A stretch of 64,000 bases of DNA from Pedobacter kyungheensis (lineage in GTDB: Bacteria > Bacteroidota > Bacteroidia > Sphingobacteriales > Sphingobacteriaceae), in NCBI RefSeq assembly GCF_000812965.1, contig NZ_JSYN01000009.1, positions 61,233 to 125,232 on the forward strand, written 5' to 3'. Position 1 is the first letter of the stretch, and each line of letters starts with the position of its first letter. Below, piece by piece: positions 17,312-26,113 of the stretch. Below the pieces are notes generated by a model, which did no database searches, had not been told where the DNA came from, and saw only the letters and a list, made by a program, of their open reading frames with translations. A program made the translations under genes and the position numbers.

Positions 17312-19243
17312 TTATTTCTTCCCCGGAACCTGCTTAATCAGCCAGTTTACCAAATCATTTGTCGCTTTAAAGTTTTCAAAATCTGCAGGCAATTTCCGCC
17401 CATCAATGTATTCGTTGTAAAACCAGGGGTCGCCAACAGCGAAAACTGTTCCCTTACCATATTTTGCAGTTGCCACCAGCACATCGCCGTTATCGGTCAA
17501 TGCAGAAACAGCAGGTGCTTTGGCTACAATGGTCGAAATTTCTTTGATGTAAACTTTTTTAGCCGTTTTGAAAATTGTATTTCCAGACGGGATTTTTACG
17601 GCTCCCTGCTCAAAATTTGAGCCTTGCACTTTGTTGCGGCTGTCTTCATTAAATTTAATCCCGAATATTTCAGGAAGCACATTGAATTTGCTGATTTCAC
17701 AATTGCCAGCATCATTTAATAGCATTACGAGTACCCCACCAGCCTTAACCCATGCTGCGATTTGTTTTGCATGTTCAGCATTCATGTAATTGGGATTAGC
17801 CGTTTCCTTTTCCGTATCGGGATCTACTATAATATAAATGTTGCTGCCTTTTAAGTTTGCTGTTGTTGGAGCAGTTTTAAGCGTTGCGGTTTTAACACCT
17901 GCATCATTAAATACTTTCCCGAATAGCGAAAAACCATTGTTGTCGTCTTCTTCCCAAACGTAGTGGAAAGGGATTTTATCGCCGGTTGGCCCGGTCATGT
18001 ATTCGTTGTTGAAGAAATTATCAACGGTTACTGTTAATCCTTTTCCGGTTTTAGGCAAGGCATCAATTTCCATTTCGGCCGATGCACAGATAAAGGCACC
18101 TACCCCTTTGGGATCATTGGTGATTACTTTTTCACTGATGTAGTATTCGAAACTACCGTCGCGGTATTTTGGTTTTCCTCCCAGACCAGAAACAGAAACG
18201 GTTTTGGTCAGGTTAATCCTATCGTTACCCGCAGGCTCAACAAATTCTTTCTTTAAACCAGCATAACCTTTATTGGCAGCTGCCATAAAAGATGGGGCTA
18301 ACCAACCTTTGCGTACTCCCTTGGCCAGTCCGTATACAAACATGCTCGATGCCGAACTTTCCAGGTAATTGCCTTTTCTGGTTGGCATATCCAAAATATC
18401 GAACCAAACACCGGATTTCGGATCCTGATATTTTACAGCAGCGGTTGCCGTACGGTTTAAAATGGCTAATAATTCTGCTCTTTTGGGGTGATTTTCCGGA
18501 AAATTATCCAATACATCAACCAAAGCCATTATGTACCAGCCCATAGCCCTGCCCCAAAAATTGGGTGAGCGTCCGGTTGTTTTATCTGCCCATCGCTCTT
18601 CGCGGCTTTCATCGTAACCGTGGTATAGTAAACCCGTTTTATTGTCGCGCGAGTTTTGTTCCATTAAAATAAACTGTTTGGCGATATCGTCAAAAGCAGC
18701 ATCCTTTTTCATCAGTTTGGCATACTCGGCGTAAAAGGGCTCTCCCATATACAAGCCATCCAGCCACATCTGATTGGGATAAATTTTCTTGTGCCAGAAA
18801 CCGCCAGCTTTGGTGCGTGGTTGTTGCTGTAACTGATCGTAAAGTTTAGTGGCTGCCAACAGGTATTTTTGTTGTCCGGTAACTTTGTAAAGCAGCAACA
18901 ATGAACGACCATTTTTAACATTGTCGATATTAAAATCTTCGGCTTTATAAGTATTGATGTTGCCTTCTTTATCCAAATAGGCATCCATCGAGCTTTGTAC
19001 GTATTTAAAATACTTTCCATCGCCGGTATTGCGCCATACGGCAGCAGCACCTTCCAAAACAACTCCCATATCGTAGGTCCATTTAGGGCCTTTGGCACCT
19101 TTAAGCAGGGTGGTATCCTGAAACAGTTTTTCCATGGCCGTTAGCGTGAGCTGTTCGGACAATTTCTTTTGCGCCAGGCCGTTTTGCACAAAAACGGTAA
19201 GGAATGCTAAGGTTGCTGTAAGGTATATGATTGATCGTTTCAT
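17312..19243 (-). CDS. GH105 unsaturated rhamnogalacturonyl hydrolase with C-terminal GATase-like domain
   Basis: A secreted protein of 643 residues with a signal peptide ending near GLAQ. The N-terminal (alpha/alpha)6 GH105 domain covers about residues 28-380: IDNVKNGR (D107), MWLDGLYM with D162 at the position of the YteR catalytic aspartate, HGYDES (208-213) and WGRAMGWY (230-237). It removes the unsaturated uronate that lyases leave at the non-reducing end. The extra 260 residues (about 385-643) resemble a DUF4350/ThuA-type glutamine-amidotransferase-like fold (NIYIIVDPD, AAWVKAGGVLVMLLND, AVGDPWFYNEY). Such extensions are absent from simple GH105 proteins of about 370 residues. It starts 7 bases after GH28, forming a two-gene unit. 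Confidence 0.9.
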   Translation of the reverse strand: MKRSIIYLTATLAFLTVFVQNGLAQKKLSEQLTLTAMEKLFQDTTLLKGAKGPKWTYDMGVVLEGAAAVWRNTGDGKYFKYVQSSMDAYLDKEGNINTYKAEDFNIDNVKNGRSLLLLYKVTGQQKYLLAATKLYDQLQQQPRTKAGGFWHKKIYPNQMWLDGLYMGEPFYAEYAKLMKKDAAFDDIAKQFILMEQNSRDNKTGLLYHGYDESREERWADKTTGRSPNFWGRAMGWYIMALVDVLDNFPENHPKRAELLAILNRTATAAVKYQDPKSGVWFDILDMPTRKGNYLESSASSMFVYGLAKGVRKGWLAPSFMAAANKGYAGLKKEFVEPAGNDRINLTKTVSVSGLGGKPKYRDGSFEYYISEKVITNDPKGVGAFICASAEMEIDALPKTGKGLTVTVDNFFNNEYMTGPTGDKIPFHYVWEEDDNNGFSLFGKVFNDAGVKTATLKTAPTTANLKGSNIYIIVDPDTEKETANPNYMNAEHAKQIAAWVKAGGVLVMLLNDAGNCEISKFNVLPEIFGIKFNEDSRNKVQGSNFEQGAVKIPSGNTIFKTAKKVYIKEISTIVAKAPAVSALTDNGDVLVATAKYGKGTVFAVGDPWFYNEYIDGRKLPADFENFKATNDLVNWLIKQVPGKK

Positions 19244-19249
19244 GTTTTA

Positions 19250-20923
19250 TTATTTTGAAATCTCCAATACAGATTGATTTACGCCGGTAGCAAAGGCTGA
19301 GGTTTTTTGGGCTTTTGAAACATCTGTTCCCGTTATTTTTACCCCTTTGGTTTTTTCGCCGGTGATATCGAAAAGGAGCTCAGCCCCGTTTTTATACTGA
19401 AGCCCGTTAATATTAATGTTGGTGCCGTTTTGTACGTGTACAACCGGATTGGTATCGTTGGTGATAACCTTAACATTTTTAAGGAAAATATTTGATGCCT
19501 CAATAATCTCTACGCCTTTTTTCGATTGAACGGTTACATTCTCGAGGTGGATATCCTTGATATTCATTTCGGGTAAGCCCCTGAAAAATATCGCTTTTTC
19601 TGCGCCATTGGCTACTACATCCTTGATGTAGAAATTTCTAAATTGCGGAGTAGCCTCAGTAACCGGAACGGTAACGGTTTTAATGGCTTCGCGTTTCTCT
19701 CCAGCCAAAGGAACCGGATCAACAGCGGCATAATACATATCGAATAAAATGGCTTCGCCCGGAATGTCGATCATGTTGATATTGTTCACATAAATATTTT
19801 CGACTATACCTCCGCGGCCACGTGTGGTTTTAAAGCGCAAACCGATATCGGTGCCTATGAAAGAACAGTTGTACACCCAGATATTTTTGGCACCTCCGCT
19901 CATTTCGCTTCCAATAACGAAACCGCCGTGTGCATGGTAAACCACATTGTTGCGGATAATTACATTTTCGGTAGGCACGCCACGTTTGCGGCCAGCCTCA
20001 TCCCTGCCCGATTTAATGCAGATACCATCATCGCCCACATCGAAAGTGCTACCCTCAATCAAAACGTTTTTGCAAGATTCTACATCTACACCATCGCCGT
20101 TTTGGGCAAACCAGGGGTTTTTAACCTGCAGGTTTCTCAAAGTCAGGTCTTCACACAGTAAAGGATGCAGGTTCCAGGCTGGCGAGTTTTGAAAGGTAAC
20201 GCCTTCTAGAAGTACTTTTTTGCAGCCTGTTAGCACTACCAGATTAGGACGAAGGAAATCTTTGATGTCTTCGTAATCGGCAGCCGTTTTACCGGGTTCA
20301 ATTACACCAGCATTTTTAGTGTTCGAGCCTTTAACGGTTTTTTCTGATGGGTACCACATTTTGCCATCAGCCCTTACTACTCCTCCCGATGCAACCAATG
20401 TTTTCCACTGGGTTTCGGTAAGTTTATCTTTTTTTACCATGCGCCATGCGCCACCGTTTCCATCAATAATCCCTGCGCCGGTTATGGCTATATTTTGCAG
20501 GTTAACACCAGAAATAGGGCTTTGGTTGCGCCATGCGGGTTGACCTTCCCAATTTCCCTGAACCAGTTTGTATTGGTTAAAATCGGCCGTAAATTGTAGA
20601 ATGGCGTCGCGTTTTAAGTGCAGGTTTACATTACTTTTTAATTCGATTGGTCCGGTTAACCATAAACCAGATGGGATTAACACCACGCCGCCACCTTTCT
20701 GGCTTACGGCCTCAATGGCTTTGTTAATGCTTTGGGTATTTAAAAAAAGCCCATCGCCTTTGGCCCCAAAGCGGGTAATGCTCGTGGTATCGGCTTTAAA
20801 TTTAACCTGCTGAATAACGGGCAAGGCTTGCTTTTGTTGCGCAATAGCCGAACATGCAGCCGATATTAAAATACATGTGAGCGCTATTTTTGTACGGCAG
20901 AAACTACCTGTTATCTGTTTCAT
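19250..20923 (-). CDS. Secreted polygalacturonase-type glycoside hydrolase, family GH28
   Basis: A secreted parallel beta-helix hydrolase of 557 residues from the ATG at 20923; the frame runs 38 codons further upstream without a plausible start. The signal peptide ends near CSAIAQ. The four GH28 signatures are present: NGDGVD (N275, D277), DDG (D298, D299), AHGG (H332) and RFK (R363, K365). It hydrolyses alpha-1,4 galacturonan or related rhamnogalacturonan bonds. An insert of about 60 residues near 155-215 (between IDGNGGAW and FLRPNLVVL) is larger than in simple polygalacturonases. It is followed at 7 bases by GH105. Confidence 0.93.
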   Translation of the reverse strand: MKQITGSFCRTKIALTCILISAACSAIAQQKQALPVIQQVKFKADTTSITRFGAKGDGLFLNTQSINKAIEAVSQKGGGVVLIPSGLWLTGPIELKSNVNLHLKRDAILQFTADFNQYKLVQGNWEGQPAWRNQSPISGVNLQNIAITGAGIIDGNGGAWRMVKKDKLTETQWKTLVASGGVVRADGKMWYPSEKTVKGSNTKNAGVIEPGKTAADYEDIKDFLRPNLVVLTGCKKVLLEGVTFQNSPAWNLHPLLCEDLTLRNLQVKNPWFAQNGDGVDVESCKNVLIEGSTFDVGDDGICIKSGRDEAGRKRGVPTENVIIRNNVVYHAHGGFVIGSEMSGGAKNIWVYNCSFIGTDIGLRFKTTRGRGGIVENIYVNNINMIDIPGEAILFDMYYAAVDPVPLAGEKREAIKTVTVPVTEATPQFRNFYIKDVVANGAEKAIFFRGLPEMNIKDIHLENVTVQSKKGVEIIEASNIFLKNVKVITNDTNPVVHVQNGTNININGLQYKNGAELLFDITGEKTKGVKITGTDVSKAQKTSAFATGVNQSVLEISK

Positions 20924-21029
20924 TGTTGGTGCTGTTAAATTATATTTGGTTAATCGTATAACAAGTGTACGTTGTTTGCTCCTAAAACAGAAGAGAAATC
21001 TATGCAATCGTTGCCGGAAAATAAACGAA

Positions 21030-21055
21030 AAAAGCACCTCTTGTAAGGTGCTTTT
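21030..21055 (-). terminator. Hairpin terminator after the pectin methylesterase gene
   Basis: AAAAGCACCT (21030-21039) pairs with AGGTGCTTTT (21046-21055) around a six-base loop. On the minus strand the stem runs into TTTTTTCG. It lies 28 bases past the methylesterase stop, so that gene is a separate transcript from GH28-GH105. Confidence 0.8.
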
Positions 21056-21082
21056 GTGTTGATTGTCAGTTTTTTATGTTGA

Positions 21083-22039
21083 TTATTTAGCCTCGGGCTG
21101 CCATCCCCGGAAAACGTTTTCCAAAATATACGCGCTATACTCCACATCTGTTAATTGGTGCGACCATTTGGCTCTCGAACCAGGATTTGCGCCCTTCCCA
21201 AGGCTTTTGTATTCAGCATAATAAGCAGTTTGCTCGTTGCTTGTTTTACCCCAGTTGTTCCAGCCTTCCGGACGGATTAAATCAGGGAGTGTACAGTTAA
21301 GATAGGCTACTTTTGCATAAGGCCGCCAGGGTCTGCCCAGATAAAAACTATTGGCCGGTGCATCGCCTTTAATGATACATTTGTTAAAAACATACCCAAA
21401 TTTAGTGGTATCGGCGGTCGATGCTGCGGTAATGTAACCGGCCTTTTTGCAATAAAGCGTACAGTTTTCGAACCAGGCTGTTGCCGCTCCAAAGATGAAA
21501 TCGACCGTGCCTTCGATGTAGCAATTTTTATAATACTGGCGGTTATTACCGCCGTAGGTATACAGTGTATCCTGAAAACCTAAAAACCTGCAGTTGACGA
21601 AAACCGATTTATCGCCACCTGCCCAAACCGCTACGGCCTGCCCAACCGGGCCCGATGAATTTTCGAAAGTGATGTTCTCTGCCGAAAAGCCTTCGCCGTA
21701 AATGTAAAAACTGGATGAGCCTGAAGTACCTTTTTCTTCGCCAAAAGTGTTTTTCTTTTGGGCATAATCGTCGTAAGTTAAAATGGTTTCGTTAAGGCTT
21801 TCGCCAATCAGTTTTACATTTTTTTTCGATGCTGCCAAAACCAGCTTTTCTTTGTAAACGCCCTTTTTAATGAAAATCACAGTGGTTTTATTCCTGAAAT
21901 CGGGTACGGCATGAATGGCTTCCTGCACCGTTTTGAAATTTCCGCTTCCATCAGCAGCTACAATAAAATCGGGTTTAACCTCCAATGCATGTGCAGCAAA
22001 GGCAAAGACCGTTAAAAAGAATAAAGCAATTGTTCTCAT
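21083..22039 (-). CDS. Secreted pectin methylesterase, family CE8
   Basis: A right-handed beta-helix esterase of 318 residues from the ATG at 22039; upstream in-frame codons would push the signal peptide (MRTIALFFLTVFAFAAHA) inwards. Catalytic residues are visible: Q134 in GQAVAVW, D157 in GFQDTLY, D180 in VDFIFG and R236 in YLGRPW. It removes methyl groups from homogalacturonan, preparing substrate for PL10 lyase and GH28. It is monocistronic with its own terminator and is divergent from the GH43 gene; the 236-base gap between them holds a candidate operator at 22176-22201. Confidence 0.95.
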   Translation of the reverse strand: MRTIALFFLTVFAFAAHALEVKPDFIVAADGSGNFKTVQEAIHAVPDFRNKTTVIFIKKGVYKEKLVLAASKKNVKLIGESLNETILTYDDYAQKKNTFGEEKGTSGSSSFYIYGEGFSAENITFENSSGPVGQAVAVWAGGDKSVFVNCRFLGFQDTLYTYGGNNRQYYKNCYIEGTVDFIFGAATAWFENCTLYCKKAGYITAASTADTTKFGYVFNKCIIKGDAPANSFYLGRPWRPYAKVAYLNCTLPDLIRPEGWNNWGKTSNEQTAYYAEYKSLGKGANPGSRAKWSHQLTDVEYSAYILENVFRGWQPEAK

Positions 22040-22175
22040 ATCGATTTGGTTAGGCTTAAAATAAAATCGGCCACGTAAAAGTATAAACTTCATCACGCAG
22101 CCGTGTTTTAAATATATGATGAACAATTTTAAACATTAATATTCATCAGGACGAAGTTTTAGCAAAATTAAAAGA

Positions 22176-22201
22176 TGCAAACGATGTCGGGAACGATTGC
22201 A
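22176..22201. promoter_or_regulatory. Imperfect dyad between the pectin methylesterase and GH43 genes
   Basis: TGCAAACGAT (22176-22185) and AACGATTGCA (22192-22201) form an inverted repeat with 8 of 10 positions paired around six bases. The half-site ATGCAAACG also occurs in the xylose operator at 49838-49859. It could bind a LacI-type or similar regulator controlling both divergent genes. No promoter box could be fixed next to it. Confidence 0.35.
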
Positions 22202-22275
22202 CAATATCTGCTTGCCTTGAAATAAAAAAAGACTTAATCTTGTTGATAGCCAAATATTAATTACCCCGTTGTAAA

Positions 22276-23916
22276 ATGAAATATCTTTTTAGCATCACCC
22301 TGATTTTAAGTCTTAGTTTGAGTGTTTTAGCACAGCAAAGCCCTTCAAGCAGATACATTTCTAAAGTTTGGGTATCAGATCAGGGCAACGGAACCTATAA
22401 AAATCCGGTTATTAATGCTGATTATTCCGATCCGGATGCCATCCGTGTGGGTGACGATTTTTATATGATTGCCTCCAGTTTTGATGCTGTACCGGGTTTG
22501 CCGATTTTGCATTCGAAAGATCTGGTAAACTGGAAAATCATTGGTCATGCTTTAAAACGTCAGCCTCCATTCGATCATTTTGAAAAAACGCAGCATGGCA
22601 ACGGGGTTTGGGCGCCATCAATCCGTTATCGCAATGGCGAATTTTATATTTATTATCCCGATCCCGATTTCGGAATTTATGTAACCAAAGCCAAAACCAT
22701 TACCGGCGATTGGTCTGCCCCGCAATTGGTTGCAGCCGGCAAAGGTTTGATTGATCCCTGCCCGTTTTGGGATGAAGATGGAAAAGCTTACCTCGCTTAT
22801 GCTTATGCTGGCAGCCGGGCTGGAATTAAAAGTGTTTTAGCGATTATGCCAATGCGTAACGACGGAATGAAAGCGCTGGAAAAAGGACGGATTGTTTACG
22901 ATGGACATGAGCTAGACCCGACGATTGAAGGACCGAAATTTTATAAACGCAATGGTTATTACTATTTATTTGCACCAGCGGGAGGTGTTTCTACCGGCTG
23001 GCAGTTGATATTGCGCAGTAAAAATGTTTACGGACCTTACGAAAGAAAGGTAGCCATGGATCAGGGCAAATCGGCCGTTAATGGCCCCCACCAGGGTGCC
23101 TGGGTAAATACACCAACCGGGGAAGATTGGTTTTTGCATTTTCAGGATAAAGATGCTTACGGCCGTGTAGTGCATTTGCAACCCATGAAATGGGTAAATG
23201 ACTGGCCGGTTATTGGTTTAGATAAAGATGGCGATGGTACTGGCGAGCCCGTAGCAGTTTATAAAAAACCGAATGTAGGTAAAGTATATCCGATAGAAAA
23301 TCCGGTTGAAAGTGATGAATTCGGTTCGGTTAATTTAGGCCTACAATGGCAATGGCAGGCAAATCCACAACCCACCTGGTGGTTCACTGATGCCAATAAG
23401 GGCATTTTAAAATTATATACTTCAAAAATTCCGGATGAGGCTAAAAATCTTTGGGATGTGCCCAATTTATTGATGCAGAAATTTCCTGCTGATGAGTTTG
23501 TGGCAACAACTAAGCTCAATTTTAAACCCAATCCTAAACTCGAGCATGAAAAAACCGGTTTAGTGGTTATGGGCAGAAGTTATGCCCAGTTGAGTATCAA
23601 GAGCAAAAAGGATGGGCTGTATCTGATGTATGGTGTTTGCCAAAGTGCTGATAAAGGTAAAGCAGAAAATGAAAAGGAGGTTATCAAACTTAAGTCAACA
23701 TCGGTACAGTTAAGGGTACTAGTTACCAACGGAGCCAAATGCCAGTTTAGTTATAGCGAAGATGGAATTACTTTTAATCCCGTTGGCGATCAGTTTCAGG
23801 CTACAGCAGGGCAATGGATTGGGGCCAAGCTTGGGTTATTTGCCATCCGAGATACACAAACCAATGATTCGGGAATTGCCGAATACGATTGGTTTAGAAT
23901 AGAACCCATTAAATAA
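22276..23916 (+). CDS. Secreted GH43 glycoside hydrolase
   Basis: A secreted protein of 546 residues with signal peptide (MKYLFSITLILSL...VLAQ). The five-bladed propeller spans about 40-335 and shows the GH43 triad: D52 (NADYSDPD), D160 (LIDPCPFW) and E218 (TIEGPKF). A C-terminal beta-sandwich (about 345-546, DUF1349-like) follows, as in arabinofuranosidase/xylosidase/exo-galactanase members. In a pectin locus an arabinan or arabinogalactan side-chain activity is most likely, but family GH43 does not allow the substrate to be fixed by eye. It starts a two-gene plus-strand unit with the acetylesterase 12 bases downstream. Confidence 0.9.
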   Translation: MKYLFSITLILSLSLSVLAQQSPSSRYISKVWVSDQGNGTYKNPVINADYSDPDAIRVGDDFYMIASSFDAVPGLPILHSKDLVNWKIIGHALKRQPPFDHFEKTQHGNGVWAPSIRYRNGEFYIYYPDPDFGIYVTKAKTITGDWSAPQLVAAGKGLIDPCPFWDEDGKAYLAYAYAGSRAGIKSVLAIMPMRNDGMKALEKGRIVYDGHELDPTIEGPKFYKRNGYYYLFAPAGGVSTGWQLILRSKNVYGPYERKVAMDQGKSAVNGPHQGAWVNTPTGEDWFLHFQDKDAYGRVVHLQPMKWVNDWPVIGLDKDGDGTGEPVAVYKKPNVGKVYPIENPVESDEFGSVNLGLQWQWQANPQPTWWFTDANKGILKLYTSKIPDEAKNLWDVPNLLMQKFPADEFVATTKLNFKPNPKLEHEKTGLVVMGRSYAQLSIKSKKDGLYLMYGVCQSADKGKAENEKEVIKLKSTSVQLRVLVTNGAKCQFSYSEDGITFNPVGDQFQATAGQWIGAKLGLFAIRDTQTNDSGIAEYDWFRIEPIK

Positions 23917-23928
23917 TCGATTCATAAA

Positions 23929-24726
23929 ATGAAACATTATAAAATTATTACCGCAGTTATAGCTACTGGTTTTGCACTGATGTCTTTTATTGGCAAACCA
24001 AAACCTGTTAAAGTTTATTTAATTGGCGATTCGACCGTGGCAGATTATACTTTAGAAGAAGGCTACATGCAGAAAAGATATCCGCTAACGGGTTGGGGGC
24101 AGGTTTTTCAGCCCTTCTTTCAAAAAGATAGCCTAAAAAAACTAAGCCGGCTGATTAAAAGTGATAGCGTTTTGGTGGTTGATAAAGCCAAAGGAGGCAG
24201 GAGTACAAGGAGTTTTTTTGAAGAAGGCAGGTGGAAAGAAGTTTTAGGCACTTTACAGAAGAACGATCTGGTACTGATTCAGTTTGGTCATAATGATGCA
24301 GCAAAAGATAAGCCTGAGCGTTACGTGGATATTCCGGGTTACAAAGATTTTTTAAAAATGTATGTAAATGAAACCCGCGCAAAGGGAGCGTTTCCGGTTT
24401 TGATTACCCCGGTTACGCGCAATTATCCCTGGAAGGATGGTAAGCTGGGCAGCGCACACGGTGAATATCCGCAAGCAGTAAAAGACGTGGCTAAGTCGTT
24501 GCATGTACCGCTTATCGATTTAACCACGCTTTCGGCCGATTTTTTTACCACTAAAGGTCAGGAATATGTGAGCAAAAATTATTTTATGAATTTAGATTCG
24601 GCTAAATACGAGGCATATCCGAAAGGTCAAAAAGACAATACCCATTTTCAGCCTGAAGGTGCAAAGGTGATTGCAGGCCTCGTGTTCGGGGAGTTAAAGA
24701 AGTTTAAAAACCTGTCAGACTTTTAA
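23929..24726 (+). CDS. Rhamnogalacturonan acetylesterase, SGNH hydrolase (CE12-like)
   Basis: An SGNH/GDSL hydrolase of 265 residues. Block I is IGDSTVADY with nucleophile S35, block II includes KGGRSTRSF, block III FGHNDA, and block V DNTHFQPEG with the Asp-His pair. The N-terminus (MKHYKIITAVIATGFALMSF) is a signal or anchor sequence. It removes acetyl groups from rhamnogalacturonan I, opening the backbone to GH28 and GH105. It lies 12 bases after the GH43 gene, and its stop codon sits inside the terminator stem-loop that follows. Confidence 0.9.
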   Translation: MKHYKIITAVIATGFALMSFIGKPKPVKVYLIGDSTVADYTLEEGYMQKRYPLTGWGQVFQPFFQKDSLKKLSRLIKSDSVLVVDKAKGGRSTRSFFEEGRWKEVLGTLQKNDLVLIQFGHNDAAKDKPERYVDIPGYKDFLKMYVNETRAKGAFPVLITPVTRNYPWKDGKLGSAHGEYPQAVKDVAKSLHVPLIDLTTLSADFFTTKGQEYVSKNYFMNLDSAKYEAYPKGQKDNTHFQPEGAKVIAGLVFGELKKFKNLSDF

Positions 24727-24740
24727 AATCTGACAGGTTT
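24708..24740. terminator. Bidirectional terminator between convergent acetylesterase and AhpD-like genes
   Basis: AAACCTGTCAGA (24708-24719) pairs perfectly with TCTGACAGGTTT (24729-24740), a 12-bp stem with a nine-base loop. It is flanked by A-rich and T-rich stretches on both strands and overlaps the plus-strand stop codon (24724-24726). Confidence 0.85.
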
Positions 24741-24747
24741 AAAAAAA

Positions 24748-25182
24748 TTATCCAACAATTACTTTGGAGGTAATTGCAATTCTGTTCCAGGCATTAATGG
24801 TAACAATGGCCATAATGATGCTGGTAATTTCAGTTTCGCTAAAGAAACTTGCAACTTTTTGATAAGTAGCATCAGAAACATGGTTGCTGATGAGGGTTAC
24901 TTCTTCGGTTAAAGCAATAACAGCTTTCTCTTTTTCGGTAAACAAGGTAGTTTCTTTCCAGGCACTTAGCAGGTATAATCTTTGCTCGGTTTCGCCAATT
25001 TTGCGTGCATCGGCCGAGTGCATATTTAAACAAAATGCACAACCGTTAATTTGCGATGCCCTCATTTTAATCAACTCTGAAAGAATGGGGTCGATTTTGC
25101 TGGCTGATAAATATTTCTCTAAGGCATACATGGCCTGGTAGGCTGCCGGATCTACTTTGGGGATATCAATTCTACTTTCCAT
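24748..25182 (-). CDS. Carboxymuconolactone decarboxylase/AhpD-like family protein
   Basis: A small helical protein of 144 residues with the AhpD core motif GCAFCLNMHS: redox pair C48/C51 and H55. Family members act as peroxidase-type reductants or disulfide relays. The presence of CxxC and the downstream His argues for a redox role rather than true decarboxylase activity. The Crp-type regulator gene lies upstream on the same strand, 305 bases away, with repeat DNA in between. This pairing is common in Bacteroidetes as far as I recall, and regulation of one by the other is inference. Confidence 0.85.
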   Translation of the reverse strand: MESRIDIPKVDPAAYQAMYALEKYLSASKIDPILSELIKMRASQINGCAFCLNMHSADARKIGETEQRLYLLSAWKETTLFTEKEKAVIALTEEVTLISNHVSDATYQKVASFFSETEITSIIMAIVTINAWNRIAITSKVIVG

Positions 25183-25259
25183 TTTTATTGTTTTTGATTA
25201 CGATGTAAAGTTCCGCATCCCGGGGTTGAAAAAACTTAATGTAGTTTAAGAAATGTTTA

Positions 25260-25474
25260 ACCGCAAAGGTCGCTAAGTTTTTGCGCAGAGTTACGCAGAG
25301 AAATTAAGTATTCGAATCCTGCTATTTCTTTAAATTAACCACAGAGGGAAAAGAGGTTTAACGGAGTGGCACAGAGCGAATTGGTTTGAAATGTTTAGTT
25401 ATAATACAGCTGGCTCAGTGTACTTTGTGCCTTACTCTGCGTACTTTGTGTTTCTGCTTCGTGTGCTTTGCGGT
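25260..25474. repeat. 215-base nested inverted repeat of CGCAGAG/CACAGAG words
   Basis: ACCGCAAAG (25260-25268) mirrors CTTTGCGGT (25466-25474), and inside it ACGCAGAG mirrors CTCTGCGT. Further CACAGAG-type words fill the centre. It occupies nearly all of the gap between the AhpD-like and regulator genes. Related words appear at 17151-17304. No ORF there is credible. Confidence 0.65.
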
Positions 25475-25487
25475 AAAAAAGCGCAGA

Positions 25488-26057
25488 TCATCTCTTCGCT
25501 CTGATCTTACTCAAAAACTCAGGCGTAAAACCCAGGTAAGAAGCCAGCATGTATTGTGGTACCCTTTGTACAAATTCGGGAAACATCTGGTTAAAGTGGC
25601 GATATCTTTCTTCGGCGGTTTGGCTATACAGGTACCTGATTCGCATTTGTGATGCCTGGTGGTTTTTTTGCAAAATGAGCCTGAAATACCTTTCCAGTTT
25701 AGGTAGTTTATGGAACATTTCATCGTAATGGTGCTGCTCAATGGCAATTACCTCTGTACTTTCTGCAGCCTGGATATAAAATTCTGAAGATTTCTGAAAC
25801 AGGAAGCTCGTGAGGTCGGTAATCCACCAGTTTTCGATGGCAAACTGGGTAGTTTGCTCGGCACCTTTAATATCAATAAAGTATAGCCTGAGGCAACCCT
25901 TTGCCACAAAGTAATTGGCCCTGCAGGTTTGACCTTCTTCCAGTAAAAAAGCTTTCTTTTTAACCGACAAAGATTTGAGTAAGGGGGCAAGAAGATCCTG
26001 CTCATCCTTACTCAAATCTATAAATTTATTAATGTGGTTATAAAGTGCGCTGTACAT
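25488..26057 (-). CDS. Crp/Fnr family transcriptional regulator
   Basis: A regulator of 189 residues. An N-terminal cyclic-nucleotide-binding-type barrel covers about residues 25-110 (FLLEEGQTCRANYFVAKGCLRLYF, then QTTQFAIENWWITDL). A C-terminal segment contains a helix-turn-helix (PQYMLASYLGFTPEFLSKIRAK). It lacks the typical nucleotide phosphate-binding Arg-Ser signature of Crp, so an effector cannot be named. This class of short Bacteroidetes Crp-like regulators is common. Likely targets are itself and the AhpD-like gene downstream, by position only. Confidence 0.85.
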   Translation of the reverse strand: MYSALYNHINKFIDLSKDEQDLLAPLLKSLSVKKKAFLLEEGQTCRANYFVAKGCLRLYFIDIKGAEQTTQFAIENWWITDLTSFLFQKSSEFYIQAAESTEVIAIEQHHYDEMFHKLPKLERYFRLILQKNHQASQMRIRYLYSQTAEERYRHFNQMFPEFVQRVPQYMLASYLGFTPEFLSKIRAKR

Positions 26058-26113
26058 AGCTATTCTAATGGTTAGCTAAAATAGGCATAATTATAAAAAT
26101 GAAATGCACATCG

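Noticed and set aside
18712..19098. Minus-strand frame of 128 codons inside GH105
   Set aside because: It is an alternative frame within a well-supported glycoside hydrolase gene.
25386..25652. Plus-strand frame of 88 codons near the Crp-type regulator
   Set aside because: It consists of the nested CGCAGAG repeat plus antisense of the regulator gene.
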